DNA from: Paulinella micropora | Lineage: Eukaryota; Cercozoa; Imbricatea; Euglyphida; Paulinellidae | Length of the DNA: 64,000 nt | NCBI GenBank assembly: GCA_019918135.1 | Contig: WBZZ01005613.1 | Coordinates: 1-64,000 of the forward strand | Reading direction: 5' to 3' | Shown here: positions 11,741-22,207 of the stretch, piece by piece | How positions within the stretch are numbered: position 1 is the first letter of the stretch | Layout of the letters: each line of letters starts with the position of its first letter | Program-made: the position numbers and the translations under genes | Notes under the pieces: model-generated | Seen by the model: the letters and a program-made list of their open reading frames with translations, nothing else | What the model was told of the DNA's origin: nothing | Database searches by the model: none

Positions 11741-12490
11741 CTGTTAGACTACTATTATTAATATAATAATCTATGATAGCAACAACACTCTATCAGCAGT
11801 GCTACAACTTTAATAAGAAAAAGCGCCAACAGAACACGCCACGTAACTTGACTGGCCGGATCATAAGTAATGGCTCTACCGGCTCGGACACCGTTACTCC
11901 GATACGGCCGGTCCTGAGTAGTAACTATTTGTAATGCCCCCAACGATAGCTCGTAAAAAGTCGGTAATACAACCACAGTACTCAAAAGATGAGAATGATG
12001 TCTCGTTATATTAGCTCAGTGAAGCCAAAAAGGAAAACGGCAACAGACCAGGAATAAAATGGCATCAGGTCCAATCCGGACAAATAATACTGAAAACAAG
12101 CTGGCCCGCGGGTGCACCTGTCACCAGGAAAATGTACTTTTTACCTGCTATCCGGGGGGTGATGCCTACAGTACCCCCTCCCGATTTTATGACGGAAATA
12201 GCATTTTCGTCATACACCTTCTGATTTCTTTCTGCAAATAGTATGCGCTATGGAGTCATGCCACACAGCGCATCGACCCACGGATAGACGCTAAAAGACG
12301 ATAAATATATCCTCATACTGCACGTCAAAGCGGATTCTCTAGCCTTTCTTGTAAATTTTAAACTCCTTCCCCTCGATTTCTTTTTTTTTTTTTTTTTTCG
12401 GCAGTATGTCAAGAACAAACGTACTATTAATAAAAAATACAAGCAACGTGGTGCTGTAGTACGATTCCCCCTTTGATCTCCTTCTTCTTC

Positions 12491-12563
<73 letters not shown>

Positions 12564-13054
12564 CAGGGAGATCGTAAGTACATTGTCTTTTTTTTTTATG
12601 ACATACCCTCGTATAAGGCGGATATCCTATGATATACTATTAGGGGGCCAGTCCTAATAGCTATATCCGAAGTCGAGGTGTATGTACCCGACCCTGCGAT
12701 ATACCGACACAAGTAGAGATTGACCGTGCTCAGGTACGACAGTATATAATCTATCGTAAAAAATAATTTAATGAAAGTTTCAGAGAACATTTCATTTTCG
12801 AGAACATCATCCCAGGACTTGGAAAGGGTCATACCCGGGAACACCATCGCTCAATACACTAGCGATCCCCGTATACGGTGTAGTATCATCGTCGATCGAC
12901 CTTTCGCACTCGTATGTTGCGATCGAATGCCAAGTTATATCACTGAGTCTTTTTAATATTCATATTGATAACTGATGATGCATGATCAAATCATGATACG
13001 CCGTGGGCAATCAATCAGTTTATTTGAGACGCATAAAGAAAAATAGTTTCTTTG
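11741..13054 (-). repeat. Possible 3' flank/LTR region of the gypsy element, with (ATT)n tract
   Basis: This stretch lies directly 3' of the gypsy pol stop (minus strand), where an untranslated region and 3' LTR are expected. On the minus strand a purine tract AAAGGGGGAA near 12463-12472 could be a polypurine tract. An ATT microsatellite occupies about 12497-12560. LTR ends cannot be fixed because no second LTR is in the window. No gene is seen. Confidence 0.3.
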
Positions 13055-15500
13055 TCACTGCCTTCGTCGTCTGGCGCGGATTTCTTTGCCTGGTGGAGGA
13101 CCACCAACAAAAGTCAGATCGAACTTTGACTGTTCGAGAATGTCCCAGATCTTATTAGGGATTCCGCCCAACGATAATTCAAAAGGGACATCAAGCACTC
13201 CTCTTGGCAGTGTCTGAATGGTCCACGCAGTGTAATCCTTGTCTCTGGGAGTAATTGTATCATCCCATGTCTCGAGACTTTTTGCGTCTTTATATACTGG
13301 CAGATAATGTCTTGCCTTTGGATCCTCAACCGGGTCCATACTTCTCCAGAACTGGAGTATCGGTTGTACTATCTTTGCGGCTGATGATATTTTGAGTGTC
13401 CGTGTGACACGCATCTGTCGTGGGACCGCCACGACCCGCATCAAGTATAAGTCTGAGAGAGTGTCATCAGCGACATGTTGTTCCGCTGGTCTCATCAGAT
13501 AGAAAACATTTTTCACCCATGCGATGGTTGCTATCGCATCGCCTTCCTTCCATCGCTCATGGACAATCTCAACGTTGCCCGCGTTTGGGTCAGTGTCCGT
13601 CTCCTCCTCCTCCTGGTGGACGTCCTTTGATCTCATCGACCTCATCGCCTTCCTCGGTTGGTCGTTGATAAGATCATTCCGCGCTCTCCTTAGCTGCGCC
13701 TCTGTGATCTTCTCCTTCTTTCCGCTATGCTCTCGCGGAGACTTGGACTGAGTCCCCACCGCGCTTATGCGGTCAGTCTTCTCCTTGCTGTCCACCTCAC
13801 TCTCCTCCTTCTCAGCTATCGGTGCCCGATAAGCATCGTCTTGGTCTATGCCAGCCTCCTTGTGGATGGGCGGCACCTCTTTGAAATCATCCTTCATCCG
13901 TTTTAACGCCTCCTCAACGGATTCATCTTCCAGTAAGAAGGGATCATACTTAATCAGCCTTCCTACATTCACAATTTGCACCTTCCCTCTACCCCTGATC
14001 TTGTAGTTCAGAGGTCCCGTCTGTTCCATAATCTGATAAGGTCCTTTCCAGTGAGTGAACAGCTTAGAGCTGACTCCTTTCGGGACCTGAGGATGATACA
14101 ACAGTACAATATCCCCGACCTGGAATTTGATCTGATCCAAGTGCGCTTGTCGCACCCCTTCAGCATCAGTCTTTCGGCGCTCCGCCTCTCTATGCGCCCT
14201 GACTATTTGTTCCGCCTCCATCTTCACTCTAAGTCTCATCCCAAACAACTCATCCGCATCCGCCCAAGTGTCTTTTGGGTGAAGGAGCGAAGTCGGGATA
14301 TCAGGCTCACGCCAATATACTAACTGATATGGCGAGATTGAGCTCTTCGAGCCTCCTAACGCCGTAGAGGGTAGACAGTTCATTGCAAACGCAAATGATG
14401 GTGCTGCCTCGACCCATGCTCTTTGATTCTCCTTTTTCGTGCAATACATCTTTAGCGAGGCTTTGAGGGGTCTGTGTACCCGCTCGATTTTCCCATTTGC
14501 TCGCGGGTTATAGGCAGTAACATATTGCCATTTCATCCCGTAATACTTAGATAGTTTGTCGATGACCTCGTTATTAAAGTCCGAGCCTCGATCAGAACAT
14601 ATCTTTCTTGGTACTCCGATCTGTGAGATGATCCTATCGATCAGCGCCTCGGCCGTCGTCTTGCCGGTAACGTCTTTGACAGGGATGATCCACACATTGT
14701 TGGTGGCTCTGTCAATAGCCGTGAGGAGGTATTTGTAACCATCCTTCGATTCTGGGAAAGGTCCCACGTGATCAATGTGTATAAACTCAAACATCCCCGC
14801 ATGAAGAGGAAATTCGCCAATCAGGCCGAAATTTGCCTTCAGTGGTGTTTTGTTTATCTTGCACGGGATGCATGCATCCACCGCCTGATCTATCTCCTCC
14901 TTCATCTTCTTCCACCAGAATCGCCTCGCTACAAATATATGAGTTCGTTGTCGACCCGGATGCGCCAAAAGTGGGCAATTGTGGGCTGCGACAAATATAA
15001 ATCGTCTCAGACTCTCCGGTACCCAAAGGGTCCATTTGTCCGGCTGTGACGCATAGCGACCGTGAAGGCCCTTGTACCACAGTAGACCATCTCTCCATCC
15101 CATCTCCTTCATCTGATCTTTGATCGCTTTCGTCATCTTCAGCTCATCCGGGTTCTGATATAACTGTATGAGTTCCTTAAACTCCGGATCTTGAGCCTGT
15201 TGTTGCCTCCATGCGGTAGGCGAGGCTATATGGATAGTACCATCTTCTAGCCGTATCCCGATTCTTTCCTGGTCATCGTCTAGGTCACTTCTCCGCTCTT
15301 GAGGAGGCTCCGCATAAACTTCCTGCGTCTTCTCTTCCTCTCTTATGTTCGCCTTCGCATTCTCATATACCTCATAGGACCACTCAGCGTCCTCCTGGGT
15401 ATGTAGCTCACAACATATCCCGTGATCCGGGCCTTGTGGACTGTACCGTAGACCTGTGCGGTCATATCGGACTCCACGAACTACACGTTGTGCAATTCCT
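13055..15500 (-). mobile_element. Ty3/gypsy (Metaviridae) retroelement, 3' pol: integrase and C-terminal tail
   Basis: A minus-strand open frame encodes a gypsy integrase. It has an HHCC-type zinc domain (HNCPLLAHPGRQ with CIPCKINK) and the DDE core (IDHVGPFPESKDGY, CSDRGSDF, AYNPRANGKIERVH). A GPY/F module follows (WKGPYQIMEQTGPLNYKI), then a long charged tail of about 280 residues. The frame continues upstream of the first Met (15136) to about 15480-15500 with sequence consistent with the RNase H-integrase connection, and then stops matching. Reverse transcriptase and protease are absent, and virus-like sequence begins at that point. The retained part looks whole over its length, which suggests a fairly recent copy cut by the neighbouring insertion or by recombination. 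Confidence 0.85.
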
Positions 15501-15523
15501 CGCTAACACTAAACAGTGACCGC

Positions 15524-16480
15524 ATGTTGAAAGATTTGGCGTTGCAGGGCAGAGCCGCAAACGTAGTGCAAAACCTCCAGGCCATCCAAAGGCTGGCCCC
15601 GCGACATACCGAGGCTAAGGCTTGCCTGGAGGACCTGAAGAAGGTTGGGTCAGTCACGCTGGAAATTAACCCACAGACACACCGGGCATTGGTCACTTTC
15701 CCGCCTTTTCTGTCCCGATTTTGTCCTGCTATTACTAAGTTCAGGATCTTCAGAGCACTGTATCAACAACCGGGCGCCACAATATTAGACTTTAGGTTTG
15801 AGGGCAGGCTGCATAGTTTCGAGCTAGGACCTAACCTATCACTGGCTGAAATGAGGTGCCACATCGCTCAAGCACCAAGAGACATAGTGGCACCCGCGCT
15901 GAAGATCATACTACACGAAGGTTACAAAATTAGGTTTGCGCGTGATTGCTCATTTGATGCGCCCAGGCCGAACCTAACAATCGAGCTGTCCACTGGCGTC
16001 AGTCAAGATGTGATTCTTGACAAACTACCTACGTCGACCAGCCCCGTACAGTTCGACGAGATTCTAGTACGCAGGCTGTCAGGCAACTGTGATGGAAAGT
16101 GTAGAGTTCCGCGGCAGCTGGCCGTGTCTAAAAGTCTGGAAGCACAGCGCATTTCTGTTGACCTCAGCTGTTCGTTGCGTCATGTGCCGCCAGAGGCCTG
16201 CTCACTGTTCATACAACCAAGCACCGAAATCTCGGTTCGGAACTCCTCGCTAGCAGCTCTGCAGGTAGACGGCCGACACCCTATGGCGGTCGTGGTTGAC
16301 AATTGTGTCTTAGCCGCACAGTTTTCTGCGGGGCTGCTAAAATTGCCCGACGGGGCCGTGGGTCGTAAGGTGCTGTTTCACAACTGCGGATACCATGAGC
16401 CGGCCACTGCGCCTGCCTTGCAGAACCAAGTGTTAGCGGCCGTACCCAGCGCAGAATTTGTGCGGCACGCCCCTCGGTAG
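15524..16480 (+). CDS. Unrecognised protein at the left edge of the virus-like block
   Basis: An open frame of about 318 residues from the first ATG. The frame is open a little further upstream, into the junction with the gypsy element, so its true start may be lost. It is leucine-rich with regularly spaced short hydrophobic strands (for example GATILDFRFEGRLHSFELG), reminiscent of the irregular LRR proteins elsewhere in the block, but no clear motif is present. It has no signal peptide or membrane segment. Its neighbour on the right, after a 0.67-kb gap, is the first zinc-finger nuclease gene. Confidence 0.55.
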   Translation: MLKDLALQGRAANVVQNLQAIQRLAPRHTEAKACLEDLKKVGSVTLEINPQTHRALVTFPPFLSRFCPAITKFRIFRALYQQPGATILDFRFEGRLHSFELGPNLSLAEMRCHIAQAPRDIVAPALKIILHEGYKIRFARDCSFDAPRPNLTIELSTGVSQDVILDKLPTSTSPVQFDEILVRRLSGNCDGKCRVPRQLAVSKSLEAQRISVDLSCSLRHVPPEACSLFIQPSTEISVRNSSLAALQVDGRHPMAVVVDNCVLAAQFSAGLLKLPDGAVGRKVLFHNCGYHEPATAPALQNQVLAAVPSAEFVRHAPR

Positions 16481-17146
16481 GGTGGTGCGAGACAGAGCGT
16501 CTCCTGTCCGTTTTGCTGAGGTGAGAGCAGTGTCGGGACTAGAATAATCACAGATGTGCGCGCGTGCGTCCAACACAAAAAAGACTGCAAGTCACCTCCT
16601 CCCCTTCTTTTTTTTGGACACACTCGCGCTCAGCCTAGCAATTCGCGGTGATTCGACGTCTAGTCACACAAGTTCGGGAAAGAGCGACTGTGTGGTGTTT
16701 TCTTTTTTTTTTAATCATAAATTTTGTTCTGACGGTTTATTTCTAATCTGTCCGGGGAACCAAATCGCGACAAAAATGATAGACGTTCATTTCGCGGCAG
16801 CGCATTTTGCAAAGTGACTGATTTTTTTTTTAGCGAAGGACATTTCGGCACTGGAATTTTTGAGAGCAAAAAAAATTTGGGGAAAGGCGGTGGGCGAACG
16901 AATTTTTTTTTCTGTCAACGTTCGCCCGCCCACGTTTTTTCCCCCCGCTGTTTGGAACTAAATTTACGACTGGGGGGGGGGGGGGGGCCGCGCCAGGCAA
17001 ATTTGGTGGGCGAAAAAAGGGAGGGAGGGAATGTGTGAGCTCAAACATTGCTGGCAGAAAAAGTCCGGGCAAAAACAAAAAAGGAAAACAAACCTCGGTC
17101 TCGCCACTTCTCCAAAATCTATCTCTTGCTGCTGGTGGCCATGCGC
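16481..17146. repeat. Gap with hairpin, TGTCGCGA box and G16-CC run upstream of zinc-finger gene 1
   Basis: No gene. One TCGCGACA (reverse complement of the TGTCGCGA box) lies at 16765-16772. A hairpin follows at about 16878-16946, with GGTGGGCGAACG facing CGTTCGCCCGCCCAC. The text around it (CGGCACTGGAA, then AATTTGGGGAAAG) resembles the hairpin modules of the array at 59.5-60.9 kb. A run of 16 G followed by CC lies at 16972-16989. It reads as a degenerate single copy of the array seen next to zinc-finger gene 2. Confidence 0.6.
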
Positions 17147-19357
17147 ATGGCCAGCCGCGCCGTCACTCACTTCGAAGGCAAATACGGCAGCCGCGACGCC
17201 GTGGCCACGATAGGCAACCGACAATTGTGCGTGCGTGACCGAGGCTTGTTTTTCCGCGCCGCTAGCCACGAGTGGTGGCAGCCAGCGTGCGAGCGCTGCT
17301 TCGTCCGCCGCGGCCGCGTACGGGGTGCAGATCCGCGCCGATTGCCTTTAAGCCTGTGCAAAAGCCACGCGCGCAAGTATCTCGCTAAGAGGAAGAACAA
17401 GAAGAAGAAGAAGAAGAAGCGCCGCCTGGAGGGGAACAGCAGCAGCAGCAGCCAAAAGCGCCAGCGACGGCACGACCCTGACGACGCCAGCTCGAATGTA
17501 GTCTCGTCTGTCGACGGACAGGCGCTCCAGCCAGCCAAGAACGACACTGTCGCAGATGACGAAACTCGGACAGACGCAGAACAGCGACAAGAACAGACGA
17601 CCGCCGCGCCGCCCGAGCAAGCGCGGTCTCTCTGTGAGCCACAGCCAACACCAAAACCCGCAAAGGAAAGGCGATTTGTCTGTGAACATTGCGACAAACG
17701 CTTCGTGACACCAAGCAAGCTCAGAGTTCATGTACGCACGCACAGTGGTGAGCGCCCCTACGCATGCTCTGTTTGTGGCAGAAGGTTTGTACAGTTGATA
17801 CATCTTAGCAACCACAGCTTCGTGCACGGCGGTGACAAGCCGTTTGTCTGCAAGCAGTGTCCTGCCAAATTTGCGCGTGAAAGTCTCCTTGCTGAACACG
17901 AACGCATTCACACAGGGAGTAGGCCCTTTGTTTGTGATCAATGCAACGCCACCTTTGTTCGTGCACGAAATCTTAATGCTCACAGACTAATCCACACAGG
18001 AGCCAAGCCATTCCGTTGCGACAAATTCCCCGCAGCCTTCACCTCATCTACAAACCTTACTACACACAAACACATTCATACAGGCATTAAACCCTTTGCT
18101 TGCGATCAATGCGGGAAAAGGTTTGCGCAATCAGGCTCGCTCAAAGGTCATATTCGTATCCACACGCGCGAAACCCCGTTTTCGTGCGATTTATGTCAGA
18201 GAAAATTTGCGCACTTGAGCAACCTTTGTGATCACAGACGAATCCACACTGGTGAGAAGCGTTACGGTTGTACGCAATGCACTATGTCGTTTGCAAAGGC
18301 ACACGATCTTAAGAAGCATATCCGTATCCACTCGGGTGAACGACCGTATCAGTGCCATGTATGCGCGAAGAGGTTTGTGCAACCTAGCTCGCTCATATCA
18401 CACCTTCGTACCCACTCGGGTGACAGGCCGTACCAGTGCCCTGAATGCAAGCAGACGTTTACGCAATCAGCCTCGCTCACAATACACCTGCGTTCCCATT
18501 CGGGGGATAGACCGTACCAGTGCCACGATTGCAGTCAGCGCTTTGTGTCCGCAGGAAACTTGAGACAACACGAGCGGAGGCACGACGAGAGCAAGAAATG
18601 GCAGTACGTATGTTCTTTGGCGTCGTTCAGCACAGCTACAGTCGGTACAAACGCCGGCCAGGTCGCATGCACGACGCGCTGTCCAACCGCGCGGTCGCTG
18701 GACGACCACGTGCAGCGGTGCCACACGCCCGAGGGCATCTCGCAGCGTTTCAAGAGCGAACAACAGTTAGCTGATTTTCTCGCTGCTCAGGGCTGGGCGT
18801 TCGACCGCGACTTTGCCAATGCCATTTTCTACAAGCACTGTAATTCTCAGATTACGCCGACGTTTGCAGGAGCCGTAAGCTCGCGGCCCGACTTCCACTT
18901 GCTCAAGTTCCAGTCGCTACCTGCGGACCGTAAATGTCTGCTGCTGCTGTGCAATGACGAGTTCGCGCACCGGCGCTACCGGTGTGAGCTTGGGCGCATG
19001 CTCCAGATCAACACGGCACTAGCGGCCAACGAACATTTTCGAAATATGAAAATTGTGTACATCCGCTTCAACCCACACTACTTTCTGGTGGACGACGTTC
19101 TTCACGACCCGCCGCTGCAGTCCAGGTTCGAGCGCCTGCAGCGCTTGTTGGAGGATATCGAGGCAGGGAACTATCTGCGGCCTACCGGCTTATCGTTGTT
19201 TTATCTGTATTACGACCGGCAGACACAGTCTACAGCCGAACCGTGGCAGAAACTGGCAGGGTTGTACGACACAATCGATGATGATGGCAATTCGGAAGTA
19301 GCGTTAGCGCTGCGCGAGTGCGTAGTGCTGGTTGATAAAAAAAAACCTTTGTTCTGA
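17147..19357 (+). CDS. Zinc-finger protein with C-terminal nuclease-like domain, copy 1 (looks whole)
   Basis: About 736 residues. The start (MASRAV) was chosen because copy 2 at the other end begins MDSRAV. Residues 1-75 form a Cys/His domain (ACERC ... C..HA). A Lys/Arg-rich stretch of nuclear-localisation type follows, then a Gln/Glu/Ala-rich linker. Eleven tandem C2H2 fingers occupy about residues 175-485, with TGE/SGDRP-type linkers. The C-terminal 210 residues carry RPDFHLL, CNDEFAH, CELGRM and YIRFNPHYF. This is the order seen in PD-(D/E)XK/Vsr-like nuclease domains of giant-virus and protist proteins (RPDF, VDExQH, CExxRM, IRFNP). Eleven fingers could contact about 33 bp. The likely role is sequence-specific DNA binding and cleavage in the nucleus or virus factory. 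The nuclease call is by motif and not proven. Confidence 0.75.
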   Translation: MASRAVTHFEGKYGSRDAVATIGNRQLCVRDRGLFFRAASHEWWQPACERCFVRRGRVRGADPRRLPLSLCKSHARKYLAKRKNKKKKKKKRRLEGNSSSSSQKRQRRHDPDDASSNVVSSVDGQALQPAKNDTVADDETRTDAEQRQEQTTAAPPEQARSLCEPQPTPKPAKERRFVCEHCDKRFVTPSKLRVHVRTHSGERPYACSVCGRRFVQLIHLSNHSFVHGGDKPFVCKQCPAKFARESLLAEHERIHTGSRPFVCDQCNATFVRARNLNAHRLIHTGAKPFRCDKFPAAFTSSTNLTTHKHIHTGIKPFACDQCGKRFAQSGSLKGHIRIHTRETPFSCDLCQRKFAHLSNLCDHRRIHTGEKRYGCTQCTMSFAKAHDLKKHIRIHSGERPYQCHVCAKRFVQPSSLISHLRTHSGDRPYQCPECKQTFTQSASLTIHLRSHSGDRPYQCHDCSQRFVSAGNLRQHERRHDESKKWQYVCSLASFSTATVGTNAGQVACTTRCPTARSLDDHVQRCHTPEGISQRFKSEQQLADFLAAQGWAFDRDFANAIFYKHCNSQITPTFAGAVSSRPDFHLLKFQSLPADRKCLLLLCNDEFAHRRYRCELGRMLQINTALAANEHFRNMKIVYIRFNPHYFLVDDVLHDPPLQSRFERLQRLLEDIEAGNYLRPTGLSLFYLYYDRQTQSTAEPWQKLAGLYDTIDDDGNSEVALALRECVVLVDKKKPLF

Positions 19358-19636
19358 GCAACACGGAGAGAATTTTGTTAATAGCTTTAATTTTCTTTTT
19401 TTGGCGACTAGAATTTTCAACTACCGATTTCGAAAAAAAGAAAACTGGGGTTTTATTTGCACCGGCTATGCCGCAAATTGCGCTCAGACGTTGCGGTGGC
19501 CACAATTTACGCAATAAAAAGCAGATAGATTAAAGCTATAGACAATCATGACACACCAAACAGACGGGCATCTTTTTTGCTGCTGATAGTTTTTTTTCTT
19601 TTTGTCTGTGCATAACAAATAGAGACCAACCGTAGA

Positions 19637-20860
19637 TCAGCGCAGTCGGCGCTTTTTCTGGGCTGTTGCTGGCGTTTCGGGCTCGAGCACGCGCGACCAG
19701 TACGCGACTTGCGCGTTGTAAATTTGACAAGAACGCTCAAGTGTAGATAGATTAGGCAAATTTTTGTTGAGATACCGGGTTTGCTCGTGCAACCACTCTG
19801 TGCTCAGCTTAGATTCCGCGGGGACTGACTTTCTGCTCTTGTGCACGTAAGCCGCGCAGATGTCATGCACAAACTCTTTGGTAGTTAAAGACAGCGAATC
19901 ACCGCGCGCGCGGTCTTCCTGCACTGCCAAGAGAGACCGGCAGTTAACCTGTGGGCAAACCGCAGACTTGTCCAAGAAGTCGGTGCCGTGAAGGCACAGT
20001 GCTCGCAGGAAAGCGCCCAATCCGCCCGGATTTTTGCACACTGCGTTTAGTACTGGATTCAGGTGAAGCAAAAATTTCTGCTGAAAATTGATAAAAATCT
20101 CGGCCCCGTTCTGCGCGTTGGCGACCATGAGGCCCAGGACTAGAAAGTCCGTGTCGACGGTGTCTGCTACGTAATGCCAGCCGCTAAACCGGGTGTGCCA
20201 GCGCTGGATCCAGCGGAAGACGCCGAGGTCGGCCTCGCCCTCGGCCACGGGCTCCTCGGGCCCCGCGCGCCAGGCCCAGTCGCCGCCGCTGTCGGGCGCC
20301 AGGCTGTGGACGCCAAAGCCCAGGTCCAGCACCAGGCGCGACCCCACAGTCTGGCGTTCCTTGAGCGCCGCCACAATTGTTGGCTCGTTGTTGAGCAGAA
20401 TCTCTTGCACGTGCCGCAGCAGCAGCGGACGGTGCTCGCGGCTGCCAATCAGGTCCTCGACGAAGGCATCTGGCAACGGCTTCCCGCCGGCGTCCAGCAG
20501 TCCGCCACCCGTTCCGATCGAGACAACCGGTGGCAGCTGGCTCGACTGTCGCGCGCGACGTTTCTGCTGCGTCGCTTGCTTGAGCGGCGTGACGAGCGCA
20601 GGCTTGTCGGCGACCAGCACAATGGGATTGGCCTGCAGGGTGCGCAGCGGCTCTAGCACCAGGTCCAACGCCAGCCAGCGCCACTGCGCACCGTTGCCGG
20701 CCTCGCGCAGTTTCTTGGCGCGCACGCAGGCCTTCTGCAGCCTCACGAGCGTGTCCTGCACAATTACGCGGGCGCCCGCGGGCAGGCTGTCAACGACGCC
20801 CGCGGACAGCGCCTCGGGGCTGACTTCCTCTAGCATCTTCCAGCCGCCGTACAGCCCCAT
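19637..20860 (-). CDS. XPG/FEN1-family structure-specific nuclease (looks whole)
   Basis: This 407-residue protein follows the FEN1/XPG plan. The N terminus MGLYGGWKMLE matches the MGxxGLxKLL start, which must be free for catalysis. A metal-binding Asp is at residue 36 (VIVQDTL), near the position of the first catalytic Asp of FEN1. ADKPALVTPLK at about 84-94 matches the DGKPPxLK segment. The XPG-I motif EGEADLG lies at about 207-213 and DTDFLVLG at 236-243. HGTDFLDK at 291-298 sits where FEN1 has its GCDY helix-hairpin entry. A basic tail (QKKRRLR) could bind DNA or direct nuclear entry. Family members cut 5' flaps in replication and repair, and many large DNA viruses encode one. It lies tail-to-tail with zinc-finger gene 1, with a 280-bp gap. 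Confidence 0.8.
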   Translation of the reverse strand: MGLYGGWKMLEEVSPEALSAGVVDSLPAGARVIVQDTLVRLQKACVRAKKLREAGNGAQWRWLALDLVLEPLRTLQANPIVLVADKPALVTPLKQATQQKRRARQSSQLPPVVSIGTGGGLLDAGGKPLPDAFVEDLIGSREHRPLLLRHVQEILLNNEPTIVAALKERQTVGSRLVLDLGFGVHSLAPDSGGDWAWRAGPEEPVAEGEADLGVFRWIQRWHTRFSGWHYVADTVDTDFLVLGLMVANAQNGAEIFINFQQKFLLHLNPVLNAVCKNPGGLGAFLRALCLHGTDFLDKSAVCPQVNCRSLLAVQEDRARGDSLSLTTKEFVHDICAAYVHKSRKSVPAESKLSTEWLHEQTRYLNKNLPNLSTLERSCQIYNAQVAYWSRVLEPETPATAQKKRRLR

Positions 20861-21306
20861 CGCTCGGTTTACTGTCCCCTTTTGGTTATGTGCGCGTGAC
20901 TTATCGCGGCCCCGGCCCCCCCCCCCCCCCCTCTGAAAGAGAGAGGGGTGCGGGGGGGGGGGGGTCTGCGCGGCCCCCCCCCCCCCATCTCTCTCCCGGC
21001 TCCCTCGCTTTTTGAAAAAGGGAGAGAGAAAAGGTGCGCGTCTTCTTCTTTGTCAGTCCTCATTTCCATGCCGCTATTTCATCCCGATGATAGCGTTGGC
21101 ACAGGAGAGAGAGTGAGAAAGAGAGAATTGGAGGGGGGGGGGGGCCACGGCACGCAAAAAAAAGAGTTCAATCCAAGCTTTTTTTTATCGAGGTTAGCGG
21201 AATATAAAGGAGGGAAGAAACGAGTAGTGCCCAACATAAAAAAAGACGAAACGAAATTGCCAAGTCTCGGCCAGAACAGGAATTTTTTATTGGACTTGGC
21301 TTGCGT
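20861..21306. repeat. Gap with clustered C-run/G-run hairpins
   Basis: No gene. GG plus 16 C (20914-20931), a facing G run near 20952-20964, GG plus 13 C (20972-20986) and 12 G plus CC (21133-21146) can pair in several ways. GAGAG/CTCTC pieces lie inside the loops. This is the densest cluster of the G-run/CC signature in the block. Confidence 0.7.
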
Positions 21307-21864
21307 TTAGACTCGCGAAGGAACCTTGACTGCGTTTAGACTCTTGAAGGATTCTGCGTTGTGGTCTTCGCATTGATTGTCTTCGGTCAAGGTGTTATTA
21401 TAGTGCAGAAAAATTATGACGTCCTCACGTTTGATACATAAACTTGATAGACCATCAGTTTTCAGACTTTCCGGTCTGAATCCGTAGTTCAACACCAGTA
21501 CAATCAACTTGCGTCCTTCTTTACTACACACCTCTTGTGCTTGACGCAATCGTTCCTCCTTTATTTTGGTCAACAAACGCTGTGTGCTCAGAGGAACCAC
21601 GTAAAGCAGCAAAGAAGCCCTTTTCTTTGAATCAATCTTAGCGACAATGGAATCTACCACAGGTCCGAAGTTGTCCTCATTGTTTTCGCTATTCCACACG
21701 ATCTTCACTTGGCCATCTCCGGCTTGCTTGCTGTCGCCTGTATATATACCATCTGCTTCTTTTAACAACGTTTGCCATTCAGCTTTGCCCTCATGCTTTG
21801 TGGCATATCGCTGGATCAATTTGTACAATGCCTTGACCTTCCCACAGCCGCGGGCGTCGGACAT
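21307..21864 (-). CDS. Unrecognised 185-residue protein
   Basis: The start MSDARG at 21864 was chosen because upstream sequence is homopolymer-rich and lacks coding character. The product is mixed alpha/beta and charged, with an internal YTGDSKQAGDGQVKIVW segment and a hydrophobic strand LIVLVLNYGF, and has no signal peptide or membrane segment. I do not recognise the family. It is less GC-rich than its neighbours, which could mean a different origin. It is followed at its 3' side by the back-to-back nuclease gene. Confidence 0.55.
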   Translation of the reverse strand: MSDARGCGKVKALYKLIQRYATKHEGKAEWQTLLKEADGIYTGDSKQAGDGQVKIVWNSENNEDNFGPVVDSIVAKIDSKKRASLLLYVVPLSTQRLLTKIKEERLRQAQEVCSKEGRKLIVLVLNYGFRPESLKTDGLSSLCIKREDVIIFLHYNNTLTEDNQCEDHNAESFKSLNAVKVPSRV

Positions 21865-22207
21865 TTTGTTTTCGTCTTCAACGAAGAAAGGAGTTTGCAA
21901 AAAAAAAGAGCTTCCTTGTTTTTTTTCCTTTGACGCTTTGTAAGCAAGGTCGGCGAGAGCCTGTTTTTTCTCTTTGTTTAAAAAGTAAAAACCACGACGC
22001 CCGAGCTTAGTATTTTTTACCCCCAAATACTCCACACAAACCCCCCCCCCCCCCCTCCCCACGGTACCCCGCGCCGCCCGTCCGTCGAAAAAAACCACCT
22101 TTTTTTTTTTTCTTTTTTTTGTGCCAGCGAACGCAGCCCTCCCCTTTCCTTCCTAGTTTTTTGGGGGAGATTTTTTTCCAGCGCTCGCGCGCCGGCCCAC
22201 AGTGTGC

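Noticed and set aside
17167-17983. Minus-strand frames within zinc-finger gene 1
   Set aside because: They are antisense of the C2H2 array and of the basic linker, with no motif of their own.
20174-20936. Plus-strand frames opposite the XPG/FEN1-like gene
   Set aside because: The minus-strand protein carries the complete family motif order; the others are GC-driven shadows.
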